NCBI GenBank assembly: GCA_945833725.1
Contig: CAMAFU010000124.1
Location: 1 to 5,948 of the forward strand
Origin: an uncultured Treponema sp.
GTDB lineage: Bacteria; Spirochaetota; Spirochaetia; Treponematales; Treponemataceae
Direction of reading: 5' to 3'
DNA: 5,948 nucleotides
Part shown: positions 1-5,532 of the stretch, piece after piece
How the letters are laid out: every line of letters begins with the position of its first letter
How positions within the stretch are numbered: position 1 is the first letter of the stretch
Made by a program: the position numbers and the translations under genes
The notes under the pieces: generated by a model
Seen by the model: only the letters and a program-made list of their open reading frames with translations
The model's database searches: none
Told to the model about the DNA's origin: nothing

Positions 1-128
1 ATATTCAAACGCAGATTTTTCAAGTCTTGCTATCGTAACTGAAACATATTGATTTTATCACTTTAATGTTCCAAAGTCCATTTGTTTTTTACCCTATTTA
101 TGATGCAGATTTTTAGTTTATGTATTTT

Positions 129-136
129 TATAAAAT
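129..136 (+). promoter_or_regulatory. Possible -10 element for the FtsB-like gene
   Basis: The octamer TATAAAAT lies about 43 nt before the ATG at 179 and resembles a sigma70 -10 box. I see no convincing -35 hexamer 16-18 nt upstream, only T-rich sequence. A run of nine A residues (145-153) lies just downstream, in what would be the first transcribed bases. The region is so AT-rich that a chance match is quite possible. Confidence 0.28.
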
Positions 137-178
137 CCTCTGCTAAAAAAAAATATTGTTCGTGCCGAAAATCAGTTT

Positions 179-673
179 ATGAAAAAATGCAGTTTTTTGT
201 GGGCAGCTTTTGCCGGAACTTTTTTTTATGTCCTTATAACTATTTTTTGTGGGCGTGATGGCTTTTTTGCCCAGAGACAGCAGATTAAGCAGAAGGAAAT
301 TTTAAGTGTTTCTGCAGAAAAAATCCAAAAAATCAATGATACCCTTAATTTGGAATATGCCGCTTTGGAAAAGGATATGGATGTAATAGGCAGTCTGGCT
401 AAAAAACTGGGATATGTGGCTTCTGGCGACAAAATAGTGATAATAAACGGGCTTTATCTGCCTGAAAATTTTATATGTGACCCTGGAACGCCTGTAAAAG
501 CTGAAGAGCCGGAGTTTTTGCCTGAATGGTTTGGAAAAATTTGTGGCATAATTGCATTTCTGGCTGTATATTTTTACTGCATGAGTTTGGATTTTAAAAA
601 AGGTCTTTTTAAAAAAAAGAAAGATAAGGTTTTTGTAGGAGGAATTCCAGTTTATGATTTGCCGCAAGTCTGA
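179..673 (+). CDS. FtsB/DivIC-like septum formation initiator protein with an extra C-terminal membrane segment
   Basis: This is a 164-residue protein. It has a short basic start, a membrane helix at about residues 5-24, then GRDGFFAQ and a charged helical stretch (about 30-76) suited to a coiled coil. LEKDMDVIGSLAKKLGYV followed by a GDKIVII strand (about 63-89) matches the hallmark of FtsB/DivIC proteins, in which a leucine-rich coiled coil ends in LGY-x-x-G-(D/E). Family members are bitopic and bridge FtsL and FtsQ/DivIB in the divisome. Unlike the usual FtsB of about 100 residues, this one continues through a Pro/Glu-rich linker (102-116) into a second hydrophobic segment (about 119-136) and a very basic tail (KKGLFKKKKDK). 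No Shine-Dalgarno sequence precedes the ATG at 179, and no other plausible start lies between it and the in-frame stop at 131-133. The last 20 nt overlap tsaC. The family call is fairly secure; a role in division is inferred. Confidence 0.78.
   Translation: MKKCSFLWAAFAGTFFYVLITIFCGRDGFFAQRQQIKQKEILSVSAEKIQKINDTLNLEYAALEKDMDVIGSLAKKLGYVASGDKIVIINGLYLPENFICDPGTPVKAEEPEFLPEWFGKICGIIAFLAVYFYCMSLDFKKGLFKKKKDKVFVGGIPVYDLPQV
637..642 (+). promoter_or_regulatory. Shine-Dalgarno sequence of tsaC inside the upstream gene
   Basis: A perfect AGGAGG lies 11 nt before the ATG at 654 and is embedded in the last codons of the FtsB-like gene. It is the strongest ribosome-binding site in the window. It supports the start at 654 over the in-frame ATG at 687, which has only weak purines in front of it. 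It also suggests co-transcription and translational coupling with the upstream gene. Confidence 0.7.
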
Positions 674-1241
674 TAAAGAGTCCTGTATGATAGCTGCGGA
701 TTATATTCGCCGGGGAAAAGTTGTTATTCTGCCTACAGATACAGTTTATGGGTTTTCTGGAATCGTAGACGGCCGCCATTATTCTTATCATACTGATAAA
801 AAAATTGCAGAAATAAAGGGGCGGGAAGAAAATAAAAAATTTATTCAGCTTATTTCTAAACCTGAAGACATAAAAAAATACACAAGGGATGTTATTCCCG
901 AAAAAATCTATTCACTTTGGCCAGGTCCACTTACAATTATAGTTCATGTTCTGGATTCGTGTGGAAATTTTGATACAGTTGCTTTCCGCTGTCCTCAAGA
1001 TGAATGGCTTAGAAATGTAATTTCAGTGTGTGGTGCACCCATTTATTCTACAAGTGTAAATTTATCCGGCGAACCGTGTATGAACAATGTTTCGCAGATA
1101 AAAAATATTTTCGGCTCCAAAATTGACCTTATTGTTGATGACGGGGATAAAACCGGAGGCGTTCCGTCTACTGTAGTAAAAATTGAAGAAGATGGAAAAA
1201 TAAGCATTTTGAGGAAGGGGAGTTTAGTTCCTCAGCTTTAA
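654..1241 (+). CDS. tsaC: L-threonylcarbamoyladenylate synthase (TsaC/YrdC, short Sua5 type)
   Basis: This cytoplasmic enzyme makes threonylcarbamoyl-AMP from threonine, bicarbonate and ATP, the first step of t6A37 modification in ANN-decoding tRNAs. TsaD with TsaB/TsaE completes the pathway; none of these is in the window. At 195 residues it is the single-domain TsaC type, without the C-terminal Sua5 domain. Visible family motifs are PTDTVYG (27-33), the KGR basic motif (55-57), WPGPLT (89-94), FRCP (111-114), STSVNLSGEP (132-141) and a late GGVPSTVV segment before ILRKGSL. The KGR and SVNLSG motifs favour TsaC over the paralogue YciO. The stretch between PTDTVYG and KGR (GIVDGRHYSYHTDKK) is unlike the common family sequence. 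The start at 654 is set by a strong AGGAGG; the ATG at 687 is the alternative. It overlaps the FtsB-like gene by 20 nt in another frame, so the two are probably one transcription unit. Confidence 0.9.
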   Translation: MICRKSDKESCMIAADYIRRGKVVILPTDTVYGFSGIVDGRHYSYHTDKKIAEIKGREENKKFIQLISKPEDIKKYTRDVIPEKIYSLWPGPLTIIVHVLDSCGNFDTVAFRCPQDEWLRNVISVCGAPIYSTSVNLSGEPCMNNVSQIKNIFGSKIDLIVDDGDKTGGVPSTVVKIEEDGKISILRKGSLVPQL

Positions 1242-1248
1242 ATTTTTT
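1211..1248 (+). terminator. Weak candidate terminator at the end of tsaC
   Basis: GAGGAA (1211-1216) pairs perfectly with TTCCTC (1228-1233) around an 11-nt loop, extendable by one T-A pair. A run of six T residues follows at 1243-1248. The hairpin lies in the last codons of tsaC, and the T-run starts about 8 nt beyond the stem, so the geometry is poor. It would separate tsaC from the two-component operon, which has its own promoter. Confidence 0.25.
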
Positions 1249-1260
1249 GTTATAAAATTG

Positions 1261-1288
1261 TTGAATTTTTTATGCAGCTATATATAAT
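1261..1288 (+). promoter_or_regulatory. Sigma70-type promoter of the two-component operon
   Basis: TTGAAT (1261-1266, four of six bases matching the -35 consensus) is followed after 16 nt by a perfect TATAAT (1283-1288). Transcription would start near 1295, giving a leader of roughly 58 nt before the ATG at 1353. It lies in the 111-nt gap after tsaC, so the response regulator and kinase need not depend on the upstream genes. I saw no clear operator repeat next to it. Confidence 0.6.
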
Positions 1289-1352
1289 AGAATCACTGCG
1301 AGGGGTTAATACTGTTATTTTCAGCTGATATTATTTTACAAAAGGGATTTGT

Positions 1353-2048
1353 ATGAACTCAAACATTCTTGTAATCGAAGATACTCCAGAAATGGCTGAA
1401 CTTGCCTGTATGTATCTGTCAAAATCTGGCTTAAATGTTGAGTCTGCTGCTTCTGCGGAAGAAGCTTTAGAACTTATCGGAAAAAAACTTCCAGATCTTA
1501 TTATTCTGGATTTGAATCTTCCGGGAATGAGCGGTTTTGATTTTTTAAAGGAATTCCGCCAGAAATTCAGTTCTTCAATACCTGTAATTGTTGTTTCTGC
1601 CAGAGATGCCGATGAAGACATTATCCGCGGGTTGAGTAACGGTGCCGATGAGTTTGTTACAAAACCTTATTCGCCGAAAGTTCTTTTGGCTCGTGTTGAA
1701 TCCATATTGCGCCGTCATGCCGATATTACAGCTGCAGCAGAAGCTTCTTATGAGTTTGGACCTTATACAATCCTTTTGAACAGTTGTGTCCTTAAAAAAG
1801 GCCCGGAAAAAATTCCTCTTTCAACAAAAGAATACGAAGTTTTATCCTTTCTTATTTCTCACGAAGGCGAAACTGTTGTTCCTGAAAAAATCTATAACGA
1901 AGTTTGGAAAGCACAGTTTGGTGATGTTACAGCAGTTGCCGTTTACATTCAGCGTTTGCGCAAAAAAATTGAGGAAGTTCCTTCTTCTCCAAAATATATA
2001 AAAACTGTTTTTGGTATGGGCTATAAATTTGAAAGGAACGAAGAATAA
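1353..2048 (+). CDS. OmpR/PhoB-family DNA-binding response regulator
   Basis: This cytoplasmic transcription factor of 231 residues is activated by phosphorylation. The receiver domain (about 4-118) shows the acidic pair E9-D10, the phospho-acceptor D53 in LDLNLPGMSG, S82 at the Thr/Ser switch position, F101 at the aromatic switch position and K104 in the TKP motif. A linker leads to an OmpR-type winged helix (about 133-228) with LSTKEYEVLSFL, the recognition-helix region VAVYIQRLRKKIE and the wing YIKTVFGMGYKF. All key phosphorylation residues are present, so it should be functional. AAAGGGA lies 5 nt before the ATG. Its stop overlaps the kinase start by 1 nt (TAATG), a standard cognate-pair arrangement. 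The regulon and signal cannot be read from the sequence, and I do not assign it to a named system. Confidence 0.95.
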   Translation: MNSNILVIEDTPEMAELACMYLSKSGLNVESAASAEEALELIGKKLPDLIILDLNLPGMSGFDFLKEFRQKFSSSIPVIVVSARDADEDIIRGLSNGADEFVTKPYSPKVLLARVESILRRHADITAAAEASYEFGPYTILLNSCVLKKGPEKIPLSTKEYEVLSFLISHEGETVVPEKIYNEVWKAQFGDVTAVAVYIQRLRKKIEEVPSSPKYIKTVFGMGYKFERNEE

Positions 2049-3097
2049 TGCGTATAAAAAGGCAGCTGAAACTTTCAATTTTTACTGTTGCCTTTAGTCT
2101 CCTTATTGCAGTGGCACTTTTTCTTGCTGCATTTTTTTTGTGGCATGGAAGGTGTTTTCCGGGAATCTGGGGGTTATGGACTTTTCTTGTTTTTTCCCTC
2201 ATAGGTTTTTTCTGCCTTTTTCTTATTATTCACATTTACAGAACTATTTCAAAATCCATTTCGTTTTTACAGAAATCTACAAAAAGGCTTGCTGACGGTG
2301 AGTTATACGAATCTTTGGAGCGAAGAAAAAATTCCCGGGGCGAAAATGAAATAACAGATCTTATTGTAAATCTGGAAAAAATGCGGCTTTCCCTTCAGAA
2401 TGAAGTTAAGCGAAAGGAACGGTTTATAATGGGACTTAGTCACGATTTGCGGACTCCCGTTGCAGTTATAAAAGGTTATGCAGAAGCTCTTAAAGACGGT
2501 GTTTTTTCAACTAGAGAAGAAGTAGATAAAACTGTTGATACAATACTGGCAAAATCAAATCAGCTGGAAAATATGATAAACACCCTTATAAATTTTGTAA
2601 AAATGGAAAATTCTGATTGGGCCGGTTCAAAAGTTTTGCAGAACCTTTATCCTGTGTTAAATGAATTTCTTTCATCTTCTATAAATTCTGGTACCGTGTT
2701 TAAACGAAATGTTTCTGGCATAATTGAAATAGACAGAAACGAAAAAATTTATTTCGACAGGGAGCTTTTGCTGCGGGCTCTTGAAAATCTTTTTTCCAAT
2801 GCAATGCGCTATACTTCGGAAGGAGATTCAATCTGTATAAAAGCTTTTGAAAATGAAAATGAAATTTTTATTTCTGTTGCGGATTCAGGTACAGGAATTG
2901 ATGAAAAGGATATTAATTATATTTTTGATTTTTTATACCGCTCATCTTCCAGCAGAAGGGAAGCCGGTTACGGTATAGGACTTGCCGTTGTAAAAAATAT
3001 TATAGACAGTCACGGTTGGACTATAACTGTAAAATCAAAAATAGAAGTGGGCACGGAATTTACAATAAAGATTCCAAAAAACGATTCAAAAGCATAA
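2048..3097 (+). CDS. Membrane sensor histidine kinase without an extracytoplasmic domain
   Basis: This inner-membrane kinase of 349 residues is presumably the partner of the regulator just upstream. Two hydrophobic helices (about 9-31 and 40-63) are joined by a loop of only about 8 residues. A HAMP-like segment (about 63-118) follows, then the dimerisation/phosphoacceptor helix with H132 in GLSHDLRTP. The ATPase domain has an N box (NLFSNAMRY, 247-255, catalytic-domain N251), a G1 box (DSGTGI, 279-284), an F-box-like IFDFLYR (292-298) and a G2 box (GYGIGL, 307-312), and ends in GTEFTIKIP. Kinases with this two-helix, short-loop layout often sense membrane events or depend on accessory membrane proteins; the signal here is unknown. 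AGGA lies 10 nt before the ATG, within the regulator gene. The last 38 nt overlap the convergent hemW gene. It looks complete and active. Confidence 0.94.
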   Translation: MRIKRQLKLSIFTVAFSLLIAVALFLAAFFLWHGRCFPGIWGLWTFLVFSLIGFFCLFLIIHIYRTISKSISFLQKSTKRLADGELYESLERRKNSRGENEITDLIVNLEKMRLSLQNEVKRKERFIMGLSHDLRTPVAVIKGYAEALKDGVFSTREEVDKTVDTILAKSNQLENMINTLINFVKMENSDWAGSKVLQNLYPVLNEFLSSSINSGTVFKRNVSGIIEIDRNEKIYFDRELLLRALENLFSNAMRYTSEGDSICIKAFENENEIFISVADSGTGIDEKDINYIFDFLYRSSSSRREAGYGIGLAVVKNIIDSHGWTITVKSKIEVGTEFTIKIPKNDSKA

Positions 3098-4265
3098 TTC
3101 CGCGGCTATTAAGGGCATAGCGGACATCATTTTTTTCTCTAATCGTTTTTGCCAGTTTTTCATTTTCCCATTCTCGAAATATGTTTATTTTTTCGCCGAC
3201 TGATTCTTCCAGTGTTTTTCCAAATCTCTTTTTAAACTCCAGAAGTGAAATTCCCCTGTTCATTCTTAGCCCCATCATTAAAAACTCAAATTCCATTGTT
3301 TCCTTTGATAATTTTTCGATTGATAAAAGGCCTTTGTCTTGTAAACTGTTTAAGGTTTCGTTTTTTGATTCATTTTTTTGAAGCCAGAAATTTTCATAAG
3401 CATGAATGTTTTTTGTTACATTCCAACGCAGTCCGGTTTTGCCGTAAATTGTTCCTGCTGCCGTGCATCCGCATCCAATATAATCATCCTGCTGCCAGTA
3501 TGAACTGTTGTGTATGCTTTCTTTTCCGGGGATGGAGAAATTGCTTATTTCGTATTGATGAAATCCCTTTTTTTTCAGGATGTTTTTTCCTGTATTCCAC
3601 ATTTTATCGCATTTTTCCTGGCTGAAAGAAATTTTCTTGTCGCTGATTTTGTTAAAAAGGGGAGTGCCTTCTTCAACAGTCAGTGTGTACAGGGAAACAT
3701 GGGTTATGTGGTAGGAAAGGATTTTATCGAACTGTTCTGAAAAAGAACTGTATGTCTGTCCTGGCAATCCTGCGATAAAATCAACGGAAATATCTTTGTC
3801 CCAGTGTGATTCAAGTAAATTTAAGGCATCAAAAATATTTTTTTCGCTGCAGCCCCTGTTTATTTTTTTTAGTGCCTTGTCGTCTGCACCTTGAATGCCC
3901 ATGGAAATTCTTGTAACTCCGGCGCTTTTTAAACTTTGAATGAAGGGAATTGTTATATCCTGTGGGTTTGCTTCAACTGTAATTTCCAGAGGCTGTATTT
4001 CTGAAGGCGTTTTTTTTGCATTTATAATAAGTTTTTCCAAAAGGGAAGGGGAAAGTTTGCTGGGAGTTCCGCCTCCTATATAAATTGTTTTCCACGAATC
4101 AACGGAAAAAAAAGATTTGTAAAAGTTTAATTCATTTAACACTGAGTCAACATAGTTTTCGCTGTACTTTATATTTTCGCAGTTATTCAGGGGAATACTG
4201 AAAAAATCACAGTAGTCGCATTTTTGAGCACAAAAAGGAATGTGAATATAAAGGGATGGTGTCAT
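3060..4265 (-). CDS. hemW: HemW-family radical SAM haem chaperone (HemN-like, probably not a coproporphyrinogen oxidase)
   Basis: This 401-residue radical SAM protein begins SLYIHIPFCAQKCDYCDF, with the 4Fe-4S cluster cysteines C12, C16 and C19 (CxxxCxxC), followed by F21 instead of the extra cysteine found in true HemN. GGGTPS (64-69), EANPQDIT (98-105) and GLPGQT (166-171) are further core motifs. HNSSYW (252-257) matches the HNxxYW haem-binding signature of HemW, a chaperone delivering haem to membrane enzymes. Odd points: the usual QS pair is QG (125-126), the usual G-R-x-H motif reads NRGCS (136-140), and the family's GAH stretch reads TAAG (268-271). The C-terminal helix (LNSRGIMLLNRFLESLL) fits the family, so the frame is right to the end. 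The start codon overlaps the lepB stop by 4 nt (ATGA) with no Shine-Dalgarno sequence, so translation is probably coupled. The 3' end overlaps the convergent kinase gene by 38 nt. Confidence 0.92.
   Translation of the reverse strand: MTPSLYIHIPFCAQKCDYCDFFSIPLNNCENIKYSENYVDSVLNELNFYKSFFSVDSWKTIYIGGGTPSKLSPSLLEKLIINAKKTPSEIQPLEITVEANPQDITIPFIQSLKSAGVTRISMGIQGADDKALKKINRGCSEKNIFDALNLLESHWDKDISVDFIAGLPGQTYSSFSEQFDKILSYHITHVSLYTLTVEEGTPLFNKISDKKISFSQEKCDKMWNTGKNILKKKGFHQYEISNFSIPGKESIHNSSYWQQDDYIGCGCTAAGTIYGKTGLRWNVTKNIHAYENFWLQKNESKNETLNSLQDKGLLSIEKLSKETMEFEFLMMGLRMNRGISLLEFKKRFGKTLEESVGEKINIFREWENEKLAKTIREKNDVRYALNSRGIMLLNRFLESLL
3099..3136 (+). terminator. Candidate terminator for the two-component operon, inside hemW
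   Basis: TCCGC (3099-3103) pairs with GCGGA (3120-3124); an alternative inner stem GCTAT/ATAGC (3105-3109 with 3117-3121) is also possible. Seven T residues follow at 3130-3136, 5 nt past the stem. It starts 2 nt after the kinase stop codon, the right place for a terminator, but the sequence also encodes the C-terminal part of HemW on the other strand. The stem is short and the spacing imperfect, so the call is tentative. Confidence 0.3.
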
Positions 4266-4969
4266 TTTGAATGAAACGGCAGAAAACGGAATTTATTGAG
4301 GGGAAAATAGATAAGGAAAGCCTTTCCCATAAGGGAATCTTTTTTTACGGCTCCCCATATTCTTGAGTCGAAGGATTCAAGGCGGTTGTCTGAAAGTAGA
4401 AAATATTCGTTGTCGCCTAGAGTAACAGGATCACAGTTGCCGGCAGCACCCATTTTTATGTTGATTCCTTCTGTTACGGCAGGAATTTCAAGATTGTAGG
4501 ACAGTGTAGAAAGCTCAAATTCCGTAAGGTACTGAGGATTTTCCTTGTTTTTTATATATACTACATAATTATTTATGTATACCGTGTCTCCCGGAAGCCC
4601 TATAACCCTTCTGATGTACGGAACTGTTCCGGTTTTTGATTTAATTGAAGAAAACTGCTGGGCTGTAAAAAATCGCTGCGTAAAGTCAATTATTACATCT
4701 TTTGGAGAAAGTTTTTCCTTCAGCAGTGGTGAAACCAGAAAAAGTTCACCTCGCTTAGGAGTCTTTGAAAGGGGGGTTGTCATAACAATGCTTTTTGCAG
4801 GAATGTCCGGCGCCATGGAATTTGATTTCTGCATTACTGGAAAAAACAAAAATAGCTGGACAAGATTTATTGTAAGGATTGAAATAAAAATACCCAATAG
4901 AATTCGGAAAATCTTTTTGTATAGTTCCCTGCGGAGCTGGTATGAATGTGAATAAAGACCCCTGTACAT
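4262..4969 (-). CDS. lepB: Type I signal peptidase (leader peptidase)
   Basis: This inner-membrane serine protease cleaves signal peptides from exported proteins on the outer face of the membrane. The 235-residue protein has a basic N-terminus, a membrane anchor (about 22-44) and the S26 family boxes: box B SNSMAPDI with nucleophile S51, a box C-like KRGELFLV (72-79), box D YIRRVIGLPGDTV (118-130), and box E SDNRLESFDSRIWG (194-207) leading to GKAF. In well-studied enzymes box D reads (Y)(I/V)KR and its Lys is the general base; here R120 (codon AGA) occupies that position. The span from S51 to box D, 69 residues, is longer than in the Bacillus or E. coli enzymes as I recall them. The ATG at 4969 has AAAAAGG only 2 nt upstream; an in-frame stop lies shortly upstream and no better start exists. 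It is the first gene of a lepB-hemW operon, divergent from smpB. Confidence 0.93.
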   Translation of the reverse strand: MYRGLYSHSYQLRRELYKKIFRILLGIFISILTINLVQLFLFFPVMQKSNSMAPDIPAKSIVMTTPLSKTPKRGELFLVSPLLKEKLSPKDVIIDFTQRFFTAQQFSSIKSKTGTVPYIRRVIGLPGDTVYINNYVVYIKNKENPQYLTEFELSTLSYNLEIPAVTEGINIKMGAAGNCDPVTLGDNEYFLLSDNRLESFDSRIWGAVKKDSLMGKAFLIYFPLNKFRFLPFHSK

Positions 4970-4978
4970 TGCCTTTTT

Positions 4979-5008
4979 AGAATATCATAATTTCCCCGGC
5001 TGTTGCAA
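4979..5008 (-). promoter_or_regulatory. Possible lepB promoter, sharing its -35 box with smpB
   Basis: On the minus strand TTGCAA (5008 to 5003) is followed after 18 nt by TATTCT (4984 to 4979), four of six consensus bases. A better -10, TATGAT (4989 to 4984), overlaps it but has no good -35 at 16-18 nt. Either choice puts the start site within about 10 nt of the lepB ATG. TTGCAA is its own reverse complement, so it can also serve as the smpB -35. Confidence 0.35.
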
Positions 5009-5031
5009 GGCTGTTTAAAAGGACTTATAAT
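5003..5031 (+). promoter_or_regulatory. smpB promoter giving a probable leaderless transcript
   Basis: TTGCAA (5003-5008) and a perfect TATAAT (5026-5031) are separated by an ideal 17 nt. The expected start site, about 6-8 nt after the -10 box, is 5037-5039, which coincides with the smpB ATG at 5038. The only purine-rich stretch, AAAAGGA (5017-5023), lies inside the promoter spacer and 14 nt from the ATG, so it would not be on this transcript. Confidence 0.6.
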
Positions 5032-5037
5032 TAAGCC

Positions 5038-5502
5038 ATGTCTGACAGTGTAAAAGTTATTGCGCAAAATCGAAAGGCAAATTTTGAGTACTTTATCGAA
5101 GAAAAATATGAGTGTGGAATTGTTCTGGAGGGTACGGAAGTAAAGTCTGTCCGTGGAGGAAACATCTCTTTTAACGATTCTTTTGCCGAAATTACAAATG
5201 GGGAGTTGTGGCTCAGGAATTTTCATATTTCAGAATATTCTTATGGTTCTGTTTTTAATCATAATCCTTCCAGGGTAAAAAAACTTCTTGTTCATAAGGA
5301 AGAACTTAAAAAACTCCGGCGCAAAGTTGAAGAAAAAGGATATACCCTTATTCCCCTGGAGGTTTATTTAAAATCTGGAATTGTAAAGATTAAACTTGGT
5401 GTGTGCCGTGGTAAAAAACAGTTCGATAAAAGGGAATCTATAAAAGAAAGAGATTTGAATCGGGAATTGCATCGGGAATTCAAAAAAGAGAATTTCAGGT
5501 AG
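5038..5502 (+). CDS. smpB: SsrA (tmRNA)-binding protein SmpB
   Basis: SmpB binds tmRNA and brings it to stalled ribosomes for trans-translation, which tags incomplete peptides for proteolysis and frees the ribosome. At 154 residues it has normal family length. Recognisable segments are NRKANFEYFIEE (11-22), LEGTEVKSVRGG (30-41), the NISFNDSFAEI segment (42-52), HISEY (63-67), NPSRVKKLL (76-84), GYTLIPLEVYLKSG (101-114) and the conserved GKKQFDKR (125-132), followed by a basic tail to residue 154 that in the family lies in the mRNA channel. The start at 5038 matches the family N-terminus; no nearby in-frame alternative exists. No Shine-Dalgarno sequence is positioned for it and the promoter implies a leaderless mRNA. 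The tmRNA gene ssrA is not visible in this window. The next gene begins 30 nt after the stop, in the same frame, and is probably co-transcribed. Confidence 0.97.
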   Translation: MSDSVKVIAQNRKANFEYFIEEKYECGIVLEGTEVKSVRGGNISFNDSFAEITNGELWLRNFHISEYSYGSVFNHNPSRVKKLLVHKEELKKLRRKVEEKGYTLIPLEVYLKSGIVKIKLGVCRGKKQFDKRESIKERDLNRELHREFKKENFR

Positions 5503-5518
5503 CTGTATAACTTAAAAT

Positions 5519-5522
5519 GGAG
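5519..5522 (+). promoter_or_regulatory. Shine-Dalgarno sequence for the TTG-started gene
   Basis: GGAG lies 10 nt before the TTG at 5533 and is the main reason for choosing that start. No ATG or GTG occurs in this frame between the smpB stop and the hydrophobic segment. Confidence 0.45.
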
Positions 5523-5532
5523 AATCTGGCAT

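Noticed and set aside
2..52. Open frame at the left edge (+), ending in TGA at 50-52, with natural-looking codons; possible end of an upstream gene.
   Set aside because: Only 16 codons are visible and no family motif can be read. The other frames also end nearby, so the real frame cannot be chosen.
1..54. Minus-strand open stretch running off the left edge.
   Set aside because: It has no ATG, GTG or TTG start after the stop codons at 55-60, so it is not a credible gene start.
72..90. CAAA/TTTG mini-hairpin followed by six T residues, as a terminator.
   Set aside because: A four-base-pair, mostly A-T stem is too weak to support a terminator call.
11..114. Direct repeat GCAGATTTTT at 11-20 and 105-114.
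   Set aside because: Ten bases of AT-rich sequence in intergenic DNA can recur by chance; no further copies or flanking structure support a function.
145..153. Run of nine A residues before the first gene, as a possible slippage or phase-variation tract.
   Set aside because: Similar eight-base A/T runs occur throughout the window, including inside hemW; there is no evidence of variability.
1314..1337. TTATTTT repeated at 1314-1320 and 1331-1337, and palindrome TCAGCTGA (1321-1328), as a response-regulator operator.
   Set aside because: They lie downstream of the promoter in the leader and are low-complexity or short, so an operator cannot be supported.
3181..3740. Plus-strand open frames inside the hemW region, and minus-strand frames inside the two-component, FtsB-like and lepB/smpB regions.
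   Set aside because: They are shadows of well-supported genes on the other strand and show no family motifs.
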